From: Pseudomonas frederiksbergensis
GTDB lineage: Bacteria; Pseudomonadota; Gammaproteobacteria; Pseudomonadales; Pseudomonadaceae
DNA: 64,000 nt
Direction: 5' to 3'
Assembly: GCF_003732275.1 (NCBI RefSeq)
Contig: NZ_MOBM01000012.1
Coordinates: 124,001-188,000 of the forward strand
The position numbers and the translations under genes are program-made. Every line of letters begins with the position of its first letter. Positions within the stretch are counted from its first letter, which is position 1. Positions 42,668-52,414 of the stretch are shown here, one piece after another. The notes beneath the pieces were generated by a model. It had not been told where the DNA came from, made no database searches, and worked only from the letters and a program-made list of their open reading frames with translations.

Positions 42668-43687
42668 TTACTTTGCCGGCTCCAACATTCCGGCCTGGTA
42701 TTTGTATGCGATCAGGAGCAGTGGAGTGTAGGCAATGATCAGCGCGGCAACACCTGGAATCAAACCGGTTCCGACAGCGACCGCCAGCGGCGCGAGCCAT
42801 AACAGATTTATTGCCAGGACAGCATAAACAACCGTTTTATGATTTCCGTATTGTCGAGATGCATATTGATAAGCGTGGCTGCGATGGGCTTCATAAATTT
42901 TTTCGCCACGCAGTAGACGTCGCATCAGCGTCCAGGTGGCATCTACAATGAACACCCCCAAGAGAATCAGCCAGCACCAAAGCAACTCGGGTACTTTTGT
43001 AGCGGCAATAATGGCCAGTAAGCCCACCGTCAGCCCGAGAAAACCGCTGCCGGCATCTCCCATGAAAATTCGCGCAGGGGGGAAGTTCCAGCAGAGAAAA
43101 CCCGCAACAGAGCTTGCCAGTACCCAAACCACCCAGCTCAGCTCCTGATGTCCACTCAGCCAATAGACCAGACACCCTGACAAGCAAACAGAAATGGCCT
43201 CAACACTGGCCAGTCCATCGATACCATCCATAAAGTTGTAGAGATTGAGCATCCAGACCAGAAAGACTGCGAACAGAATGGTTGCGAACCAGTTCAAGTT
43301 GAGCAGCACACCAAAAAAAGAGATCTGCGGCCCACCACCCAACCAGAACAATGCCCAACCCGCGGCAACGAAATGCCCCAGCAGACGCCATCGCGCAGCG
43401 ATGTGACCATGATCATCAGCAAAACCTAAAGCGGCAACCAACGCTCCCGCCCCCAATAGCCCTGCAAACACCGACAGGTCTATTAAGTCGAGGTAATACA
43501 ACACAGGTAATGCGAGCAGAAATGAAACGACTATCGCCACTCCGCCGCCTCGCGGAGTAGGCAGAGTGTGGGAGCTACGTAGATTTGGAATATCGATCAG
43601 GCTATTTGCCAACGCATAACGCCGTAAGACATAAGTCAAAAATAGCGACACGATGAATACTGCACTAAGCAGCCAACAGAAATTCAT
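42668..43687 (-). CDS. wbpL: WbpL-type undecaprenyl-phosphate sugar-1-phosphate transferase
   Basis: A 339-residue membrane protein with about ten helices, of the MraY/WecA/WbpL family. Seen: FADDHGHIAARWRLLGH near 88, NLYNFMDGIDGLAS near 150, FMGDAGSGFLGLTVG near 208 and the cytoplasmic RGEKIYEAHRSHAYQ near 265, all diagnostic. WbpL starts O-antigen synthesis in P. aeruginosa by transferring FucNAc-, QuiNAc- or GlcNAc-1-phosphate to undecaprenyl phosphate. It is the only initiating transferase in the locus. Overlaps the reductase gene by four bases. Confidence 0.94.
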   Translation of the reverse strand: MNFCWLLSAVFIVSLFLTYVLRRYALANSLIDIPNLRSSHTLPTPRGGGVAIVVSFLLALPVLYYLDLIDLSVFAGLLGAGALVAALGFADDHGHIAARWRLLGHFVAAGWALFWLGGGPQISFFGVLLNLNWFATILFAVFLVWMLNLYNFMDGIDGLASVEAISVCLSGCLVYWLSGHQELSWVVWVLASSVAGFLCWNFPPARIFMGDAGSGFLGLTVGLLAIIAATKVPELLWCWLILLGVFIVDATWTLMRRLLRGEKIYEAHRSHAYQYASRQYGNHKTVVYAVLAINLLWLAPLAVAVGTGLIPGVAALIIAYTPLLLIAYKYQAGMLEPAK

Positions 43688-44646
43688 TTTTTTAGAGTAT
43701 CCAGATAGTGATCAGCCGTCTGACGTAATGCTCTGGTCATCGTGACGGGAGGAGACCAACTCAAGAGGGTTTGAGTTCTGACGATATCGACCTCAAGAGA
43801 ATCGAATAAGCGCTGGGCTATCACCTTTTTTCCGAGCACCGACAAAACACCCTTCAACATCCAGACAGGTACTGGAATCAACAGCGCCGGCTTTCCGAAT
43901 GCCCTGCCAATGCATTGCAATAGCTGCGTTGTTGACAGGTCTTCGCCATCACTTACCAGGAACGTATTATTCGCCGCTTCAGGGTGATCGACACACTTGA
44001 TAACCAGATCCACAAGGTTATCTACCGCAACAAAACTTCTTCGATTATTTATGGCACCTAATGGCAGCGGAACTCTTTTATTCAGCCAACTCATCATACT
44101 TAAAAAGTTAGCCCTTACTCCCGGACCATAAACCAGTGGCGGACGAATAATCACCACTTCCATGCCGGTATCAAGGCTGATTTGCCGCAGTGCGTCCTCT
44201 GCTTCCAGCTTGGAGATACCATAAGGATCGATCGGTGCCGGAGGATCATCGAATTTGAAGGGGTTGCCCGGAACGGTATTCTCGCCGTTCACCTTGATCG
44301 AGCTGATGTAAATGAAGCGCTTCACACCTGATTCAGCAGCCTTGCGAGCGAGACTTACTGTGCCATCCACGTTGATCTTACGAAACTCCATCAAGGCGTC
44401 AGTCGCAGACTCCTTCATCACATGCACCCGCGCGGCACAGTGAATGACTACCTGAACATCGTCCAGTACTGGCAGCCTTGAGTTATTTCCCAGACTGAAT
44501 GGCACGACTCGGCAAAGTCCGCCAAGGCGTGAAGAGCCGCGAACCGCAGCCACTGGCGTGAGCTTCCTGTCCAGTAACAGCCTCAAAACCACGGCTTCGC
44601 CGACAAAGCCGGACGCACCAGTCACTAGAACTTTCGGTCCTTTCAT
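43684..44646 (-). CDS. Nucleotide-sugar 4-reductase/epimerase (WbpV/WbpK-like)
   Basis: A 320-residue extended SDR: VLVTGASGFVGEAVVLRLL at the N terminus, IYISSIKVNGE, catalytic YGISKLEAE and RPPLVYGPGVRANFL. It groups by these motifs with WbpV/WbpK, which reduce the WbpM product to UDP-QuiNAc or UDP-FucNAc, the sugar that WbpL loads. The exact stereochemistry cannot be read. Start: ATG at 44646, overlapping the upstream glycosyltransferase stop (ATGA); a 67-residue upstream extension lies inside that gene. Confidence 0.88.
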   Translation of the reverse strand: MKGPKVLVTGASGFVGEAVVLRLLLDRKLTPVAAVRGSSRLGGLCRVVPFSLGNNSRLPVLDDVQVVIHCAARVHVMKESATDALMEFRKINVDGTVSLARKAAESGVKRFIYISSIKVNGENTVPGNPFKFDDPPAPIDPYGISKLEAEDALRQISLDTGMEVVIIRPPLVYGPGVRANFLSMMSWLNKRVPLPLGAINNRRSFVAVDNLVDLVIKCVDHPEAANNTFLVSDGEDLSTTQLLQCIGRAFGKPALLIPVPVWMLKGVLSVLGKKVIAQRLFDSLEVDIVRTQTLLSWSPPVTMTRALRQTADHYLDTLKK

Positions 44647-45566
44647 TTGGTTTTTTTTCCGATCATTGCGGTAGCCCAGCAAATCAGAAAGAAAAACAAC
44701 TTGTCCCGCAACCGCCGCCGACACTTCCAGGCACTGAACGAAAGCAGCATCAATTGCATACGCCCAAGCCGAAACCAGCGCCGAACAAAAGGATCGGTTT
44801 CCTTGCCTACAAGCGCCGTGATGAGTTGTACCTGCGAAAACCACCAACCGTCATGAATGGTTTTGTAGCGCATGAATAGCGAACCAATCCCGATATTCGC
44901 GCCTACCTGGTTACTTTCGTGCTGACGATATTGCATAGCCGGTACCGGATCGGTAAACCACTTGAAACCATGGCTGCGAGCGAATGCATAGATGTACCAG
45001 TCATGTAGACTGACGCCCTGAAGTTCTTGCCAATGGGCAAGCACCGAGGTCTTGAGTTGCATCGCCAGTTTTTTGTTCAGAACATAGGTGCAGCCGGGCC
45101 CCGCAGCTTCGAAAAGATAATCCCAGGTTACCTGTGGCTGCGCCTTGTCCAACAAGTGGGTCTTGCCATTCTGCCAGAACGCTGTGACATTGCTCGAATA
45201 GCCATCCACCTCTCGCGCGCAAATCACCTCACTCGCCCGCTTGAGCTTGTCACTATGCCAAACGTCATCCTGATCGGAGAAAGCGATGAGGTCGTACCCG
45301 TCAAAGTCGACATCGCGGATAAGCCTGAAGAAGTTGCGCGAGGCGCCACCGAAACTACCGACTACCGGCAACAGAACAATGCCTTGATGGCAATTAGCGA
45401 ACTCAGCACACCAGACTTCAGTTCCATCCGTAGAAGGATCGATACTGATATATACGGTTACGTCGACTGTTGATTGGCTGAGGATCGAGGCCAACTGCTC
45501 CTCGATCCACTGCATGCCATTGTAGGCAGCCAGCAAAACCGCAATCTTGGGAGATTTTACTGGCAT
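44643..45566 (-). CDS. GT2 glycosyltransferase, rhamnosyltransferase-like
   Basis: A 307-residue cytoplasmic GT-A enzyme: KIAVLLAAYNGMQWIEEQLASI, SIDPSTDGTEVW and the metal-binding FSDQDDVWHSDKL near 96. It resembles O-antigen rhamnosyltransferases, fitting its place directly after rmlBDA, but the donor is inferred from context. It sits where rmlC is usually found. Confidence 0.88.
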   Translation of the reverse strand: MPVKSPKIAVLLAAYNGMQWIEEQLASILSQSTVDVTVYISIDPSTDGTEVWCAEFANCHQGIVLLPVVGSFGGASRNFFRLIRDVDFDGYDLIAFSDQDDVWHSDKLKRASEVICAREVDGYSSNVTAFWQNGKTHLLDKAQPQVTWDYLFEAAGPGCTYVLNKKLAMQLKTSVLAHWQELQGVSLHDWYIYAFARSHGFKWFTDPVPAMQYRQHESNQVGANIGIGSLFMRYKTIHDGWWFSQVQLITALVGKETDPFVRRWFRLGRMQLMLLSFSAWKCRRRLRDKLFFFLICWATAMIGKKTK

Positions 45567-45619
45567 GCCATTCCTGCTTGCATGGTTTGAACACTGGAGA
45601 GAAAGATAACGCTCTCGTC

Positions 45620-46510
45620 TTAACGAGAAGGCGAATCCAGTAGCTTCTGCAGATACTGACCATAGCCAGTCTTCTTCAGCGCATCAGCTTGAGTACCCAA
45701 CTGCTCGGCAGTAATCCAGCCATTGTGATAAGCGATCTCTTCCAGGCACGCCACTTTCAGACCTTGGCGCTGCTCAATGGTATGCACGAAGTGACTGGCT
45801 TCCAGCAGCGAATCATGGGTACCGGTGTCCAGCCAGGCGAAACCACGACCGAGCATTTCGACGTTGAGGGTCTTCTGCTCAAGGTACACACGGTTAACGT
45901 CGGTGATTTCCAGCTCGCCACGTGGGGATGGTTTGATGCTCTTGGCGATCTCGACAACCTGGTTGTCGTAGAAGTACAGACCGGTCACTGCGTAGCTGGA
46001 TTTTGGCTTCAGCGGCTTCTCTTCGATGCTCAAGGCACGGCCGGTAGCGTCAAACTCGACGACACCGAAACGCTCTGGATCCGATACGTGATATCCGAAT
46101 ACAGTCGCGCCACGCTCTTGAGTGATGGCGGAACGCAGGTTTTCCGAGAAGTGCTGACCGTAGAAGATATTGTCGCCAAGGATCAGGCAGCAAGGATCTT
46201 TGCCGATGAATTCTTCGCCGATGATAAAGGCTTGTGCCAGGCCGTCCGGGCTAGGTTGCTCGGCGTAAGTCAGCTTGATGCCGTACAGGCTGCCGTCACC
46301 CAGCAGTTTTTGGAAACTTGGCAGGTCTTCAGGGGTGGAAATAATCAGAATTTCGCGCATACCGGCGAGCATCAGCACCGACAGCGGATAGAAGATCATT
46401 GGCTTGTCGTAGATCGGCAGCATCTGCTTGGACACGCCGAGGGTCAACGGATGCAGACGCGTGCCCGAGCCGCCAGCGAGGATGATGCCTTTACGATTTG
46501 TCGTGGTCAT
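45620..46510 (-). CDS. rmlA: Glucose-1-phosphate thymidylyltransferase
   Basis: A 296-residue enzyme making dTDP-glucose from dTTP and glucose-1-phosphate, first step of dTDP-L-rhamnose synthesis. Seen: [49 protein letters not shown] and TGLYFYD, all invariant in RmlA. Starts inside the rmlD stop (four-base overlap). Confidence 0.97.
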   Translation of the reverse strand: MTTTNRKGIILAGGSGTRLHPLTLGVSKQMLPIYDKPMIFYPLSVLMLAGMREILIISTPEDLPSFQKLLGDGSLYGIKLTYAEQPSPDGLAQAFIIGEEFIGKDPCCLILGDNIFYGQHFSENLRSAITQERGATVFGYHVSDPERFGVVEFDATGRALSIEEKPLKPKSSYAVTGLYFYDNQVVEIAKSIKPSPRGELEITDVNRVYLEQKTLNVEMLGRGFAWLDTGTHDSLLEASHFVHTIEQRQGLKVACLEEIAYHNGWITAEQLGTQADALKKTGYGQYLQKLLDSPSR

Positions 46511-47400
46511 TTATTCAGGACTTCCATAAGCATTCGGGTGACACCACTTTGCCAATCCGGCAAGTGTAGAGAAAAATTGTCGCGCAACTTCTGAGTGTTC
46601 AACCTTGAATTCAGAGGGCGGCGCGCCGGTGTTGGGTAGGCGGTTGTGTCTATTGGATTGACCGACGTGACGGCGAGTTCTTCACCGTTGGCCTTGGCAA
46701 AACCGATCACATGGCTGGCATAGCCGTGCCAGGACACTTCGCCGGCGGCCGCCAGGTGATACAGGCCTGCCAGTTCAGGACGTTGCATGACTTGCTGAAT
46801 GGCCAATGCCGTCACGTCGGCAATCAGATCCGCGCCGGTCGGGGCGCCGATCTGGTCGGCGATAACGTTCAGGGTGTCGCGGTCCTTGGCCAGGCGCAGC
46901 ATGGTTTTGGCAAAGTTGTTGCCGCGCGCGCCATAAACCCAGCTGGTGCGGAAGATCAGGTGCTTGCAGCCCGAGGCAGTAATCGCTTGCTCGCCGGCCA
47001 GTTTGCTCGCGCCGTAGTGATTCACCGGGGCGACGGCATCTGTCTCTTGCCATGGCTTCAGGCCTTCACCGCTGAACACGTAGTCGGTTGAGTAGTGAAT
47101 CAGCCAGGCGCCCAGGGACGCAGCTTCTTCAGCCATGACCTGACTCGCCTGACCGTTCACACGCTCGGCCAGCTCAGTCTCGGACTCGGCTTTATCGACG
47201 GCAGTGTAGGCCGCTGCGTTGACGATGACCTCGGGCTTGAGCTGACGGATCGTCGCGCGCAGTGCATCGAGGTCGGACAGGTCGCCGCTCAAACCATCGA
47301 CCGGGTGACGGTCCAAGGCGATCAATTCACCCAGCGGCGCAAGGGAGCGTTGCAGCTCCCAGCCTACCTGGCCATTTTTTCCCAACAGGAGGATTTTCAT
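46507..47400 (-). CDS. rmlD: dTDP-4-dehydrorhamnose reductase
   Basis: A 297-residue SDR carrying out the last step of dTDP-L-rhamnose synthesis. Seen: [41 protein letters not shown], catalytic YGASK, and [18 protein letters not shown]. Four-base overlaps with rmlB upstream and rmlA downstream show a tight operon. Confidence 0.97.
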   Translation of the reverse strand: MKILLLGKNGQVGWELQRSLAPLGELIALDRHPVDGLSGDLSDLDALRATIRQLKPEVIVNAAAYTAVDKAESETELAERVNGQASQVMAEEAASLGAWLIHYSTDYVFSGEGLKPWQETDAVAPVNHYGASKLAGEQAITASGCKHLIFRTSWVYGARGNNFAKTMLRLAKDRDTLNVIADQIGAPTGADLIADVTALAIQQVMQRPELAGLYHLAAAGEVSWHGYASHVIGFAKANGEELAVTSVNPIDTTAYPTPARRPLNSRLNTQKLRDNFSLHLPDWQSGVTRMLMEVLNK

Positions 47401-48473
47401 GCTTTATCCGAACGATCCGTGTAGTTCTGGTCGATCCATTGCTGGTAGCTGCCGCTCTTCACGTGAGCCACCCATTCAGTATTGTTGAGGTACCACTCGA
47501 CGGTCTTGCGAATGCCGGTTTCAAAAGTCTCTTCCGGCGTCCAACCCAGCTCGCGCTGAATTTTGCTGGCGTCGATTGCGTAGCGCTGGTCATGGCCCGG
47601 GCGATCCTGAACGTAGGTGATCAGGCTGGCATGTGGACGATGAGCGGAATCCGGACGCAGTTCGTCGAGCAGCGCGCACAGGGTATGCACCACTTCGATG
47701 TTTTGCTTCTCATTATGGCCGCCGATGTTGTAGGTCTCGCCGATCACGCCTTCGGTCACAACTTTGTAAAGTGCGCGGGCGTGGTCTTCGACGTAGAGCC
47801 AGTCACGGACCTGGTTGCCTTTGCCATAGACCGGCAGCGGCTTGCCTTCCAGCGCATTGAGAATGATCAGCGGGATCAACTTCTCAGGGAAATGGCACGG
47901 ACCGTAGTTGTTCGAGCAATTGGTGACCAGGGTCGGCAGACCATAAGTACGAGCCCAGGCGCGAACCAGGTGATCGGAACTGGCCTTGCTGGCCGAGTAC
48001 GGCGAGCTTGGCTGATAAGGAGTGGTTTCGGTGAAGAGGTCTTCCGGACCTTCGAGGTCTCCGTAGACTTCGTCGGTGGAAATATGGTGGAAGCGGAAGT
48101 TGGCTTTACGCGCATCATCCAGTGCCGCCCAATAATGGCGTGCAGCTTCCAGCAAGGTGTACGTGCCGATGATGTTGGTCTGGATGAATTCAGACGGACC
48201 GGAAATCGAGCGGTCAACGTGGGACTCTGCGGCCAGATGCATGATGGCATCCGGTTGGTGTTCACGCAGGACACGGTCCACTTGATCGCGGTCGCAGATG
48301 TCGACGCGCTCGAACACATAACGCGAGTTCTGGCTGACTTCGGCCAACGATTCAAGATTACCGGCATAAGTCAGTTTATCGACGTTAACGACAGAGTCGT
48401 TAGTGTTGGAAATGATATGACGAATGACTGCCGAGCCGATAAACCCGGCGCCGCCGGTAACTAGAATTTTCAC
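47397..48473 (-). CDS. rmlB: dTDP-glucose 4,6-dehydratase
   Basis: A 358-residue [34 protein letters not shown], the catalytic STDEVYG and [11 protein letters not shown], and [15 protein letters not shown]. Converts dTDP-glucose to dTDP-4-keto-6-deoxyglucose. The start is GTG at 48473 with AAGG six bases upstream. First gene of the rmlBDA unit; the 228 bases upstream, up to the LapA-like gene, contain no wzz gene, which often lies here in other pseudomonads. Confidence 0.97.
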   Translation of the reverse strand: MKILVTGGAGFIGSAVIRHIISNTNDSVVNVDKLTYAGNLESLAEVSQNSRYVFERVDICDRDQVDRVLREHQPDAIMHLAAESHVDRSISGPSEFIQTNIIGTYTLLEAARHYWAALDDARKANFRFHHISTDEVYGDLEGPEDLFTETTPYQPSSPYSASKASSDHLVRAWARTYGLPTLVTNCSNNYGPCHFPEKLIPLIILNALEGKPLPVYGKGNQVRDWLYVEDHARALYKVVTEGVIGETYNIGGHNEKQNIEVVHTLCALLDELRPDSAHRPHASLITYVQDRPGHDQRYAIDASKIQRELGWTPEETFETGIRKTVEWYLNNTEWVAHVKSGSYQQWIDQNYTDRSDKA

Positions 48474-48701
48474 GCGAAACCTTACCCTTAAGTTGCTGAC
48501 AGGCCCGCCAATCGCGCACTGTCAAATCCATGAATGCAAAAGCCATCAAAATCAGCCGTGGCTTCTGACAGAGTCAGTCTGAACCGATGCGGGAACACCC
48601 CAATCAGCCAAGCGCAGCATTTTACAGCTTAATGAAGGTTTTACTAATGGATATGGACAAGCTGCGACACAAACTCGATACGCACAAGGTACTTGTCGCC
48701 G

Positions 48702-48941
48702 TCAGACAAGGCGCTTGCGTGAGGCTCTGGCCGTACGTCCCAGAAACCAGCCGAGAATCGGCCCGATCACCATGCCAACCAACAGCGCAATCAGCATGAT
48801 CAGTGATACTGGCAACTGTGGGCCCGACCAGCCCAGGAATAGCAGCGACACGCCTTGCTGGTTCTCAAGAACGAACGCCAGGATCGCTAGAACGAGCAAC
48901 AGGACAAATACAGCGAGAAGTACGCGCTTGAGGTTATGCAT
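48702..48941 (-). CDS. LapA (lipopolysaccharide assembly protein A)-domain protein
   Basis: A 79-residue inner-membrane protein with two helices, about 4-24 and 41-64, joined by ENQQGVSLLFLGWSGPQLPVS, the signature of the LapA/DUF1049 family; E. coli LapA helps control LpxC and LPS levels. Start: ATG at 48941, with AAGGAA eight bases upstream. Directly follows ihfB by 27 bases, a common Pseudomonas arrangement. Confidence 0.87.
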   Translation of the reverse strand: MHNLKRVLLAVFVLLLVLAILAFVLENQQGVSLLFLGWSGPQLPVSLIMLIALLVGMVIGPILGWFLGRTARASRKRLV

Positions 48942-48968
48942 CAGCGGTTCCTTGAAGTGCAGCAACTG

Positions 48969-49265
48969 TCAAAGCCCTTCCTCCTCGTCCTCGTTCACGC
49001 GATCGCGCAGTTCTTTGCCTGGCTTGAAATGCGGAACGAACTTGCCGTCGAGGCTGACGGACTGACCGGTTTTCGGATTGCGACCTACGCGCGGCGCGCG
49101 ATAGTGCAGGGAGAAGCTGCCAAAACCACGGATCTCGATTCGATCACCGGTGGCCAGACACTGGGACATTTGCTCAAGCATGGTCTTGATGGCCAACTCC
49201 ACATCCTTGGATGAGAGCAGCCCTTGATGGGTGACAATTCGTTCGATCAACTCCGACTTCGTCAT
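48969..49265 (-). CDS. ihfB: Integration host factor subunit beta
   Basis: A 98-residue DNA-bending protein of the HU/IHF family: [10 protein letters not shown] start, [21 protein letters not shown], and the beta-arm RNPKTGQ with the proline that intercalates DNA, then [14 protein letters not shown]. Pairs with IhfA. Marks the conserved left border of the O-antigen locus. Confidence 0.97.
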   Translation of the reverse strand: MTKSELIERIVTHQGLLSSKDVELAIKTMLEQMSQCLATGDRIEIRGFGSFSLHYRAPRVGRNPKTGQSVSLDGKFVPHFKPGKELRDRVNEDEEEGL

Positions 49266-49414
49266 ATTTTTCCCTTCTTTTTCAAGCAGCTAGGAAAAGC
49301 GCTTCAAAGGTTTTAGCATGCCCGGAAGAATTTGAACAGCCTGAGTTTTCACATATCTTTCCTGCAATGAGGTGCCCGATTTCAGAACATCGGAACACTG
49401 CTCAAACCCAGCAT

Positions 49415-49693
49415 TCATCTACAGATAACCAGCATGGTGCGCGTCAGATAACCCGCGGGATTGAAGCCAAAAGGGAATTCATCTTCCTCTTTCGCGTCAT
49501 CGGACCTTACGACGACCTTATAGCCTGCACCCTTGCATTCCTTGGCAGCTCTTTTGTGACACCTCTCCCATCCGGAGCCCAACCCCGAACAATCGATCTC
49601 TATGCCACTGACTCCGCGCACCGCATGAGTCTTGGCATTGGTGGTACAACCCGCCAATGTCAGTACTGCTATCACGACAATGAGCTTGTTCAT
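49415..49693 (-). CDS. Small lipoprotein, function unknown
   Basis: A 92-residue protein with lipobox LTLAGC (lipidated Cys16). The mature part has four more cysteines (EIDCSG, ERCHKR, KECKGA, LVICR) and the pattern CSGLGSGWERCHKRA, known from small Pseudomonas lipoproteins of no assigned role. Lies between ihfB and rpsA with about 150-220 bases on each side, so it is probably a separate transcript. Confidence 0.75.
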   Translation of the reverse strand: MNKLIVVIAVLTLAGCTTNAKTHAVRGVSGIEIDCSGLGSGWERCHKRAAKECKGAGYKVVVRSDDAKEEDEFPFGFNPAGYLTRTMLVICR

Positions 49694-49869
49694 TTATTTC
49701 CTTATGCCGGGCGTATTGCCCAGCGGTCGTTCACTTCAGACTAAGCCTAGCCTTGAATAGACGATTGACCTGTATGAAGTTACAGACAGCTTATGTAGAT
49801 CATTGGTTTCACGAAAGAAATAAGGCGGGGTCAGCCCCCCCCTGGAACTCACCAAATTGCAGACACAAA

Positions 49870-49893
49870 AAAGGGCGACCGAAGTCGCCCTTT
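49870..49893 (-). terminator. Rho-independent terminator after rpsA
   Basis: AAAGGGCGAC-ttcg-GTCGCCCTTT on the minus strand with flanking A/T runs, 20 bases beyond the rpsA stop. The UUCG-type tetraloop makes it especially stable. The A/T runs on both sides make it work in both directions. Confidence 0.93.
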
Positions 49894-49912
49894 TTCTATG
49901 GTCTGACAGAAC

Positions 49913-51604
49913 TTAGTTCTGCTTTTCCATTTGTGCGCGCAACAGGTCGCCCAGAGTGGTAGGACCAGCAGCGATGCTATCTGAAGGCTTGTCTTTCAAG
50001 CTCTGGATGGCTTCTTTCTCGTCTTCAACGTCTTTCGACTTGATCGAGAGCTGGATTACGCGGCTCTTGCGGTCAACGCTGATGATCTTGGCTTCTACTT
50101 CTTCGCCTTCTTTCAGAACGTTGCGCGCGTCTTCAACGCGGTCACGGCTGATTTCGGAGGCTTTCAGAGTCGCTTCGATATCGTCGGCCAGAGTGATGAT
50201 GGCGCCTTTAGCGTCAACTTCTTTCACGATGCCTTTAACGATGGCGCCTTTGTCGTTCTCTTGAACGTACTCGGAGAACGGATCGCTTTCCAGTTGCTTG
50301 ATACCCAGGGAGATGCGCTCGCGCTCTGGGTCAACCGACAGGATAACGGTGTCCAGCTCGTCGCCCTTCTTGAAGCGGCGAACGGCTTCTTCGCCCACTT
50401 CGTTCCAGGAGATGTCGGACAGGTGAACCAGACCGTCGATGCCGCCGTCCAGACCAATGAAGATACCGAAATCGGTGATCGACTTGATGGTGCCGGAGAT
50501 TTTATCGCCCTTGTTGAACTGGCCAGAGAAATCTTCCCATGGGTTAGATTTGCACTGCTTGATGCCGAGGGAGATACGACGACGCTCTTCGTCGATGTCC
50601 AGAACCATAACTTCCACTTCGTCGCCGACTTGTACGACTTTCGAAGGGTGGATGTTCTTGTTGGTCCAGTCCATTTCGGAAACGTGTACCAGACCTTCAA
50701 CGCCTTCTTCCAGCTCAGCAAAGCAGCCGTAGTCGGTCAGGTTGGTTACACGAGCGGTAACGCGAGTGCTTTCTGGGTAACGGGCTTTGATAGCAACCCA
50801 TGGATCTTCACCCAGTTGCTTGAGGCCCAGGGAAACACGATTGCGTTCGCGATCGTACTTCAGAACCTTGACATCGATCTCGTCGCCAACGTTGACGATT
50901 TCGGAAGGATGCTTGATACGCTTCCAAGCCATGTCGGTAATGTGCAGCAGGCCATCGACGCCACCCAGATCGACGAATGCGCCGTAATCGGTGAGGTTCT
51001 TGACGATACCTTTGACTTGTTGGCCTTCCTGCAGGGATTCCAGCAGAGCTTCACGCTCGGCGGAGTTCTCGGCTTCGAGGACGCTACGACGGGAAACGAC
51101 AACGTTGTTGCGTTTCTGGTCGAGCTTGATGACCTTGAATTCCAGCTCTTTGCCTTCCAGGTGCGTGGTGTCGCGCACTGGACGGACGTCAACCAGAGAA
51201 CCTGGCAGGAACGCACGGATGCCGTTAACGTCGACAGTGAAGCCGCCTTTAACCTTACCGTTGATAACGCCCTTGACCACTTCTTCGGCTGCGAAGGCTG
51301 CTTCCAGAACAATCCAGCATTCAGCGCGCTTGGCTTTTTCACGGGACAGCTTGGTTTCACCAAAGCCGTCTTCAACCGAGTCCAGAGCAACGTGAACTTC
51401 GTCACCGACGTTGATAGTCAGTTCGCCAGCATCGTTGTAGAACTGCTCAAGCGGGATGAGTGCTTCAGACTTCAGGCCAGCGTGAACGGTTACCCAGCGA
51501 GCTTGGTAATCGATATCAACGATAACACCGGTGATGATGGAGCCTGCCTGAAGGTTCAGGGTTTTTAGGCTTTCTTCAAAGAGTTCCGCAAAGCTTTCGC
51601 TCAT
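49913..51604 (-). CDS. rpsA: 30S ribosomal protein S1
   Basis: A 563-residue protein of six S1 (OB-fold) repeats; clear repeat cores are [40 protein letters not shown] and [20 protein letters not shown]. It helps the 30S subunit bind structured mRNA and autoregulates its own translation in E. coli. The N terminus [13 protein letters not shown] is that of S1. It follows cmk as in other gammaproteobacteria. Confidence 0.98.
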   Translation of the reverse strand: MSESFAELFEESLKTLNLQAGSIITGVIVDIDYQARWVTVHAGLKSEALIPLEQFYNDAGELTINVGDEVHVALDSVEDGFGETKLSREKAKRAECWIVLEAAFAAEEVVKGVINGKVKGGFTVDVNGIRAFLPGSLVDVRPVRDTTHLEGKELEFKVIKLDQKRNNVVVSRRSVLEAENSAEREALLESLQEGQQVKGIVKNLTDYGAFVDLGGVDGLLHITDMAWKRIKHPSEIVNVGDEIDVKVLKYDRERNRVSLGLKQLGEDPWVAIKARYPESTRVTARVTNLTDYGCFAELEEGVEGLVHVSEMDWTNKNIHPSKVVQVGDEVEVMVLDIDEERRRISLGIKQCKSNPWEDFSGQFNKGDKISGTIKSITDFGIFIGLDGGIDGLVHLSDISWNEVGEEAVRRFKKGDELDTVILSVDPERERISLGIKQLESDPFSEYVQENDKGAIVKGIVKEVDAKGAIITLADDIEATLKASEISRDRVEDARNVLKEGEEVEAKIISVDRKSRVIQLSIKSKDVEDEKEAIQSLKDKPSDSIAAGPTTLGDLLRAQMEKQN

Positions 51605-51644
51605 TTTAATTCCTGTTGAATAAGGGCGAAGGATACGCCCATCT

Positions 51645-51664
51645 CCACATCCCAGACGATGTGG
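51645..51664 (-). promoter_or_regulatory. Hairpin in the rpsA leader
   Basis: CCACATC-gtctgg-GATGTGG, about 40 bases upstream of the rpsA ATG. Stem-loops in this leader are the targets of S1 autoregulation in E. coli; the match here is by position and shape only. Confidence 0.4.
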
Positions 51665-51680
51665 GTTACGTTCATTTAAA

Positions 51681-51720
51681 GAAACGACACAGGACTATGA
51701 CTGGTCCCCTGGGTCGTTTC
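51681..51720 (-). terminator. Hairpin between cmk and rpsA
   Basis: GAAACGAC and GTCGTTTC pair around a 24-base loop five bases after the cmk stop, followed on the minus strand by TTTAAA. Possible partial terminator, letting some transcripts continue into rpsA. Confidence 0.5.
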
Positions 51721-51724
51721 TTGG

Positions 51725-52414
51725 TCACCCGGCGATATCGCGAATGGCGATTTCACTCATGATGCGTTCCAGCACCTGATCGATGGATAATTCCGTGGAA
51801 TCCAGCTGGATGGCGTCAGCCGCCGGTTTGAGCGGGGCTACCGCTCGCTGGGTGTCGCGCTCATCGCGCGCACGTATCTCATCTAGCAGACTCGACAGAC
51901 TAACACCATCGACTTTGCCCTTCAACTGCAAGTATCGACGGCGCGCACGCTCCTCGGCACTGGCAGTGAGGAATATCTTCAACGGCGCGCTGGGAAATAC
52001 CACCGTGCCCATGTCGCGACCATCGGCCACCAGACCCGGTAGCTCCTGAAAGGCCCGCTGGCGCTGTAGCAGTGCCTCACGAACGGCAGGCAATGCTGCG
52101 ACCTGCGAGGCGCCCGAGCCAATACTCTCGGTGCGAATGATATCGCTGACTTCGTCGCCTTCCAGAATAATGCGCTGCAGCTGACCGTCGGTCGCCGCGA
52201 TGAATTGCACATCCAGATGAGCGGCAAGTTTTTTGAGCAGCTCTTCATTCGTCAGATCGACGCCATGGTTATACGCCGCGAACGCCAGCAATCGATACAG
52301 CGCACCGGAATCCAGCAAGTTCCAGCCCAGACGCTTGGCCAGCATCCCGGCGACAGTACCCTTGCCAGAGCCGCTTGGCCCATCAATGGTGATGACCGGT
52401 GCGATGATTTTCAC
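51725..52414 (-). CDS. cmk: Cytidylate kinase
   Basis: A 229-residue P-loop kinase: [18 protein letters not shown] near the N terminus, [14 protein letters not shown], and [14 protein letters not shown]. Phosphorylates CMP and dCMP. The start is GTG at 52414, sharing bases with the aroA stop (GTGA), with AGAGG upstream; the longer frame in aroA is rejected. Confidence 0.96.
   Translation of the reverse strand: MKIIAPVITIDGPSGSGKGTVAGMLAKRLGWNLLDSGALYRLLAFAAYNHGVDLTNEELLKKLAAHLDVQFIAATDGQLQRIILEGDEVSDIIRTESIGSGASQVAALPAVREALLQRQRAFQELPGLVADGRDMGTVVFPSAPLKIFLTASAEERARRRYLQLKGKVDGVSLSSLLDEIRARDERDTQRAVAPLKPAADAIQLDSTELSIDQVLERIMSEIAIRDIAG

Noticed and set aside
50261-51568. A 435-codon plus-strand frame opposite rpsA
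   Set aside because: The six S1 repeats fix the coding strand; the other frame only reflects codon bias.
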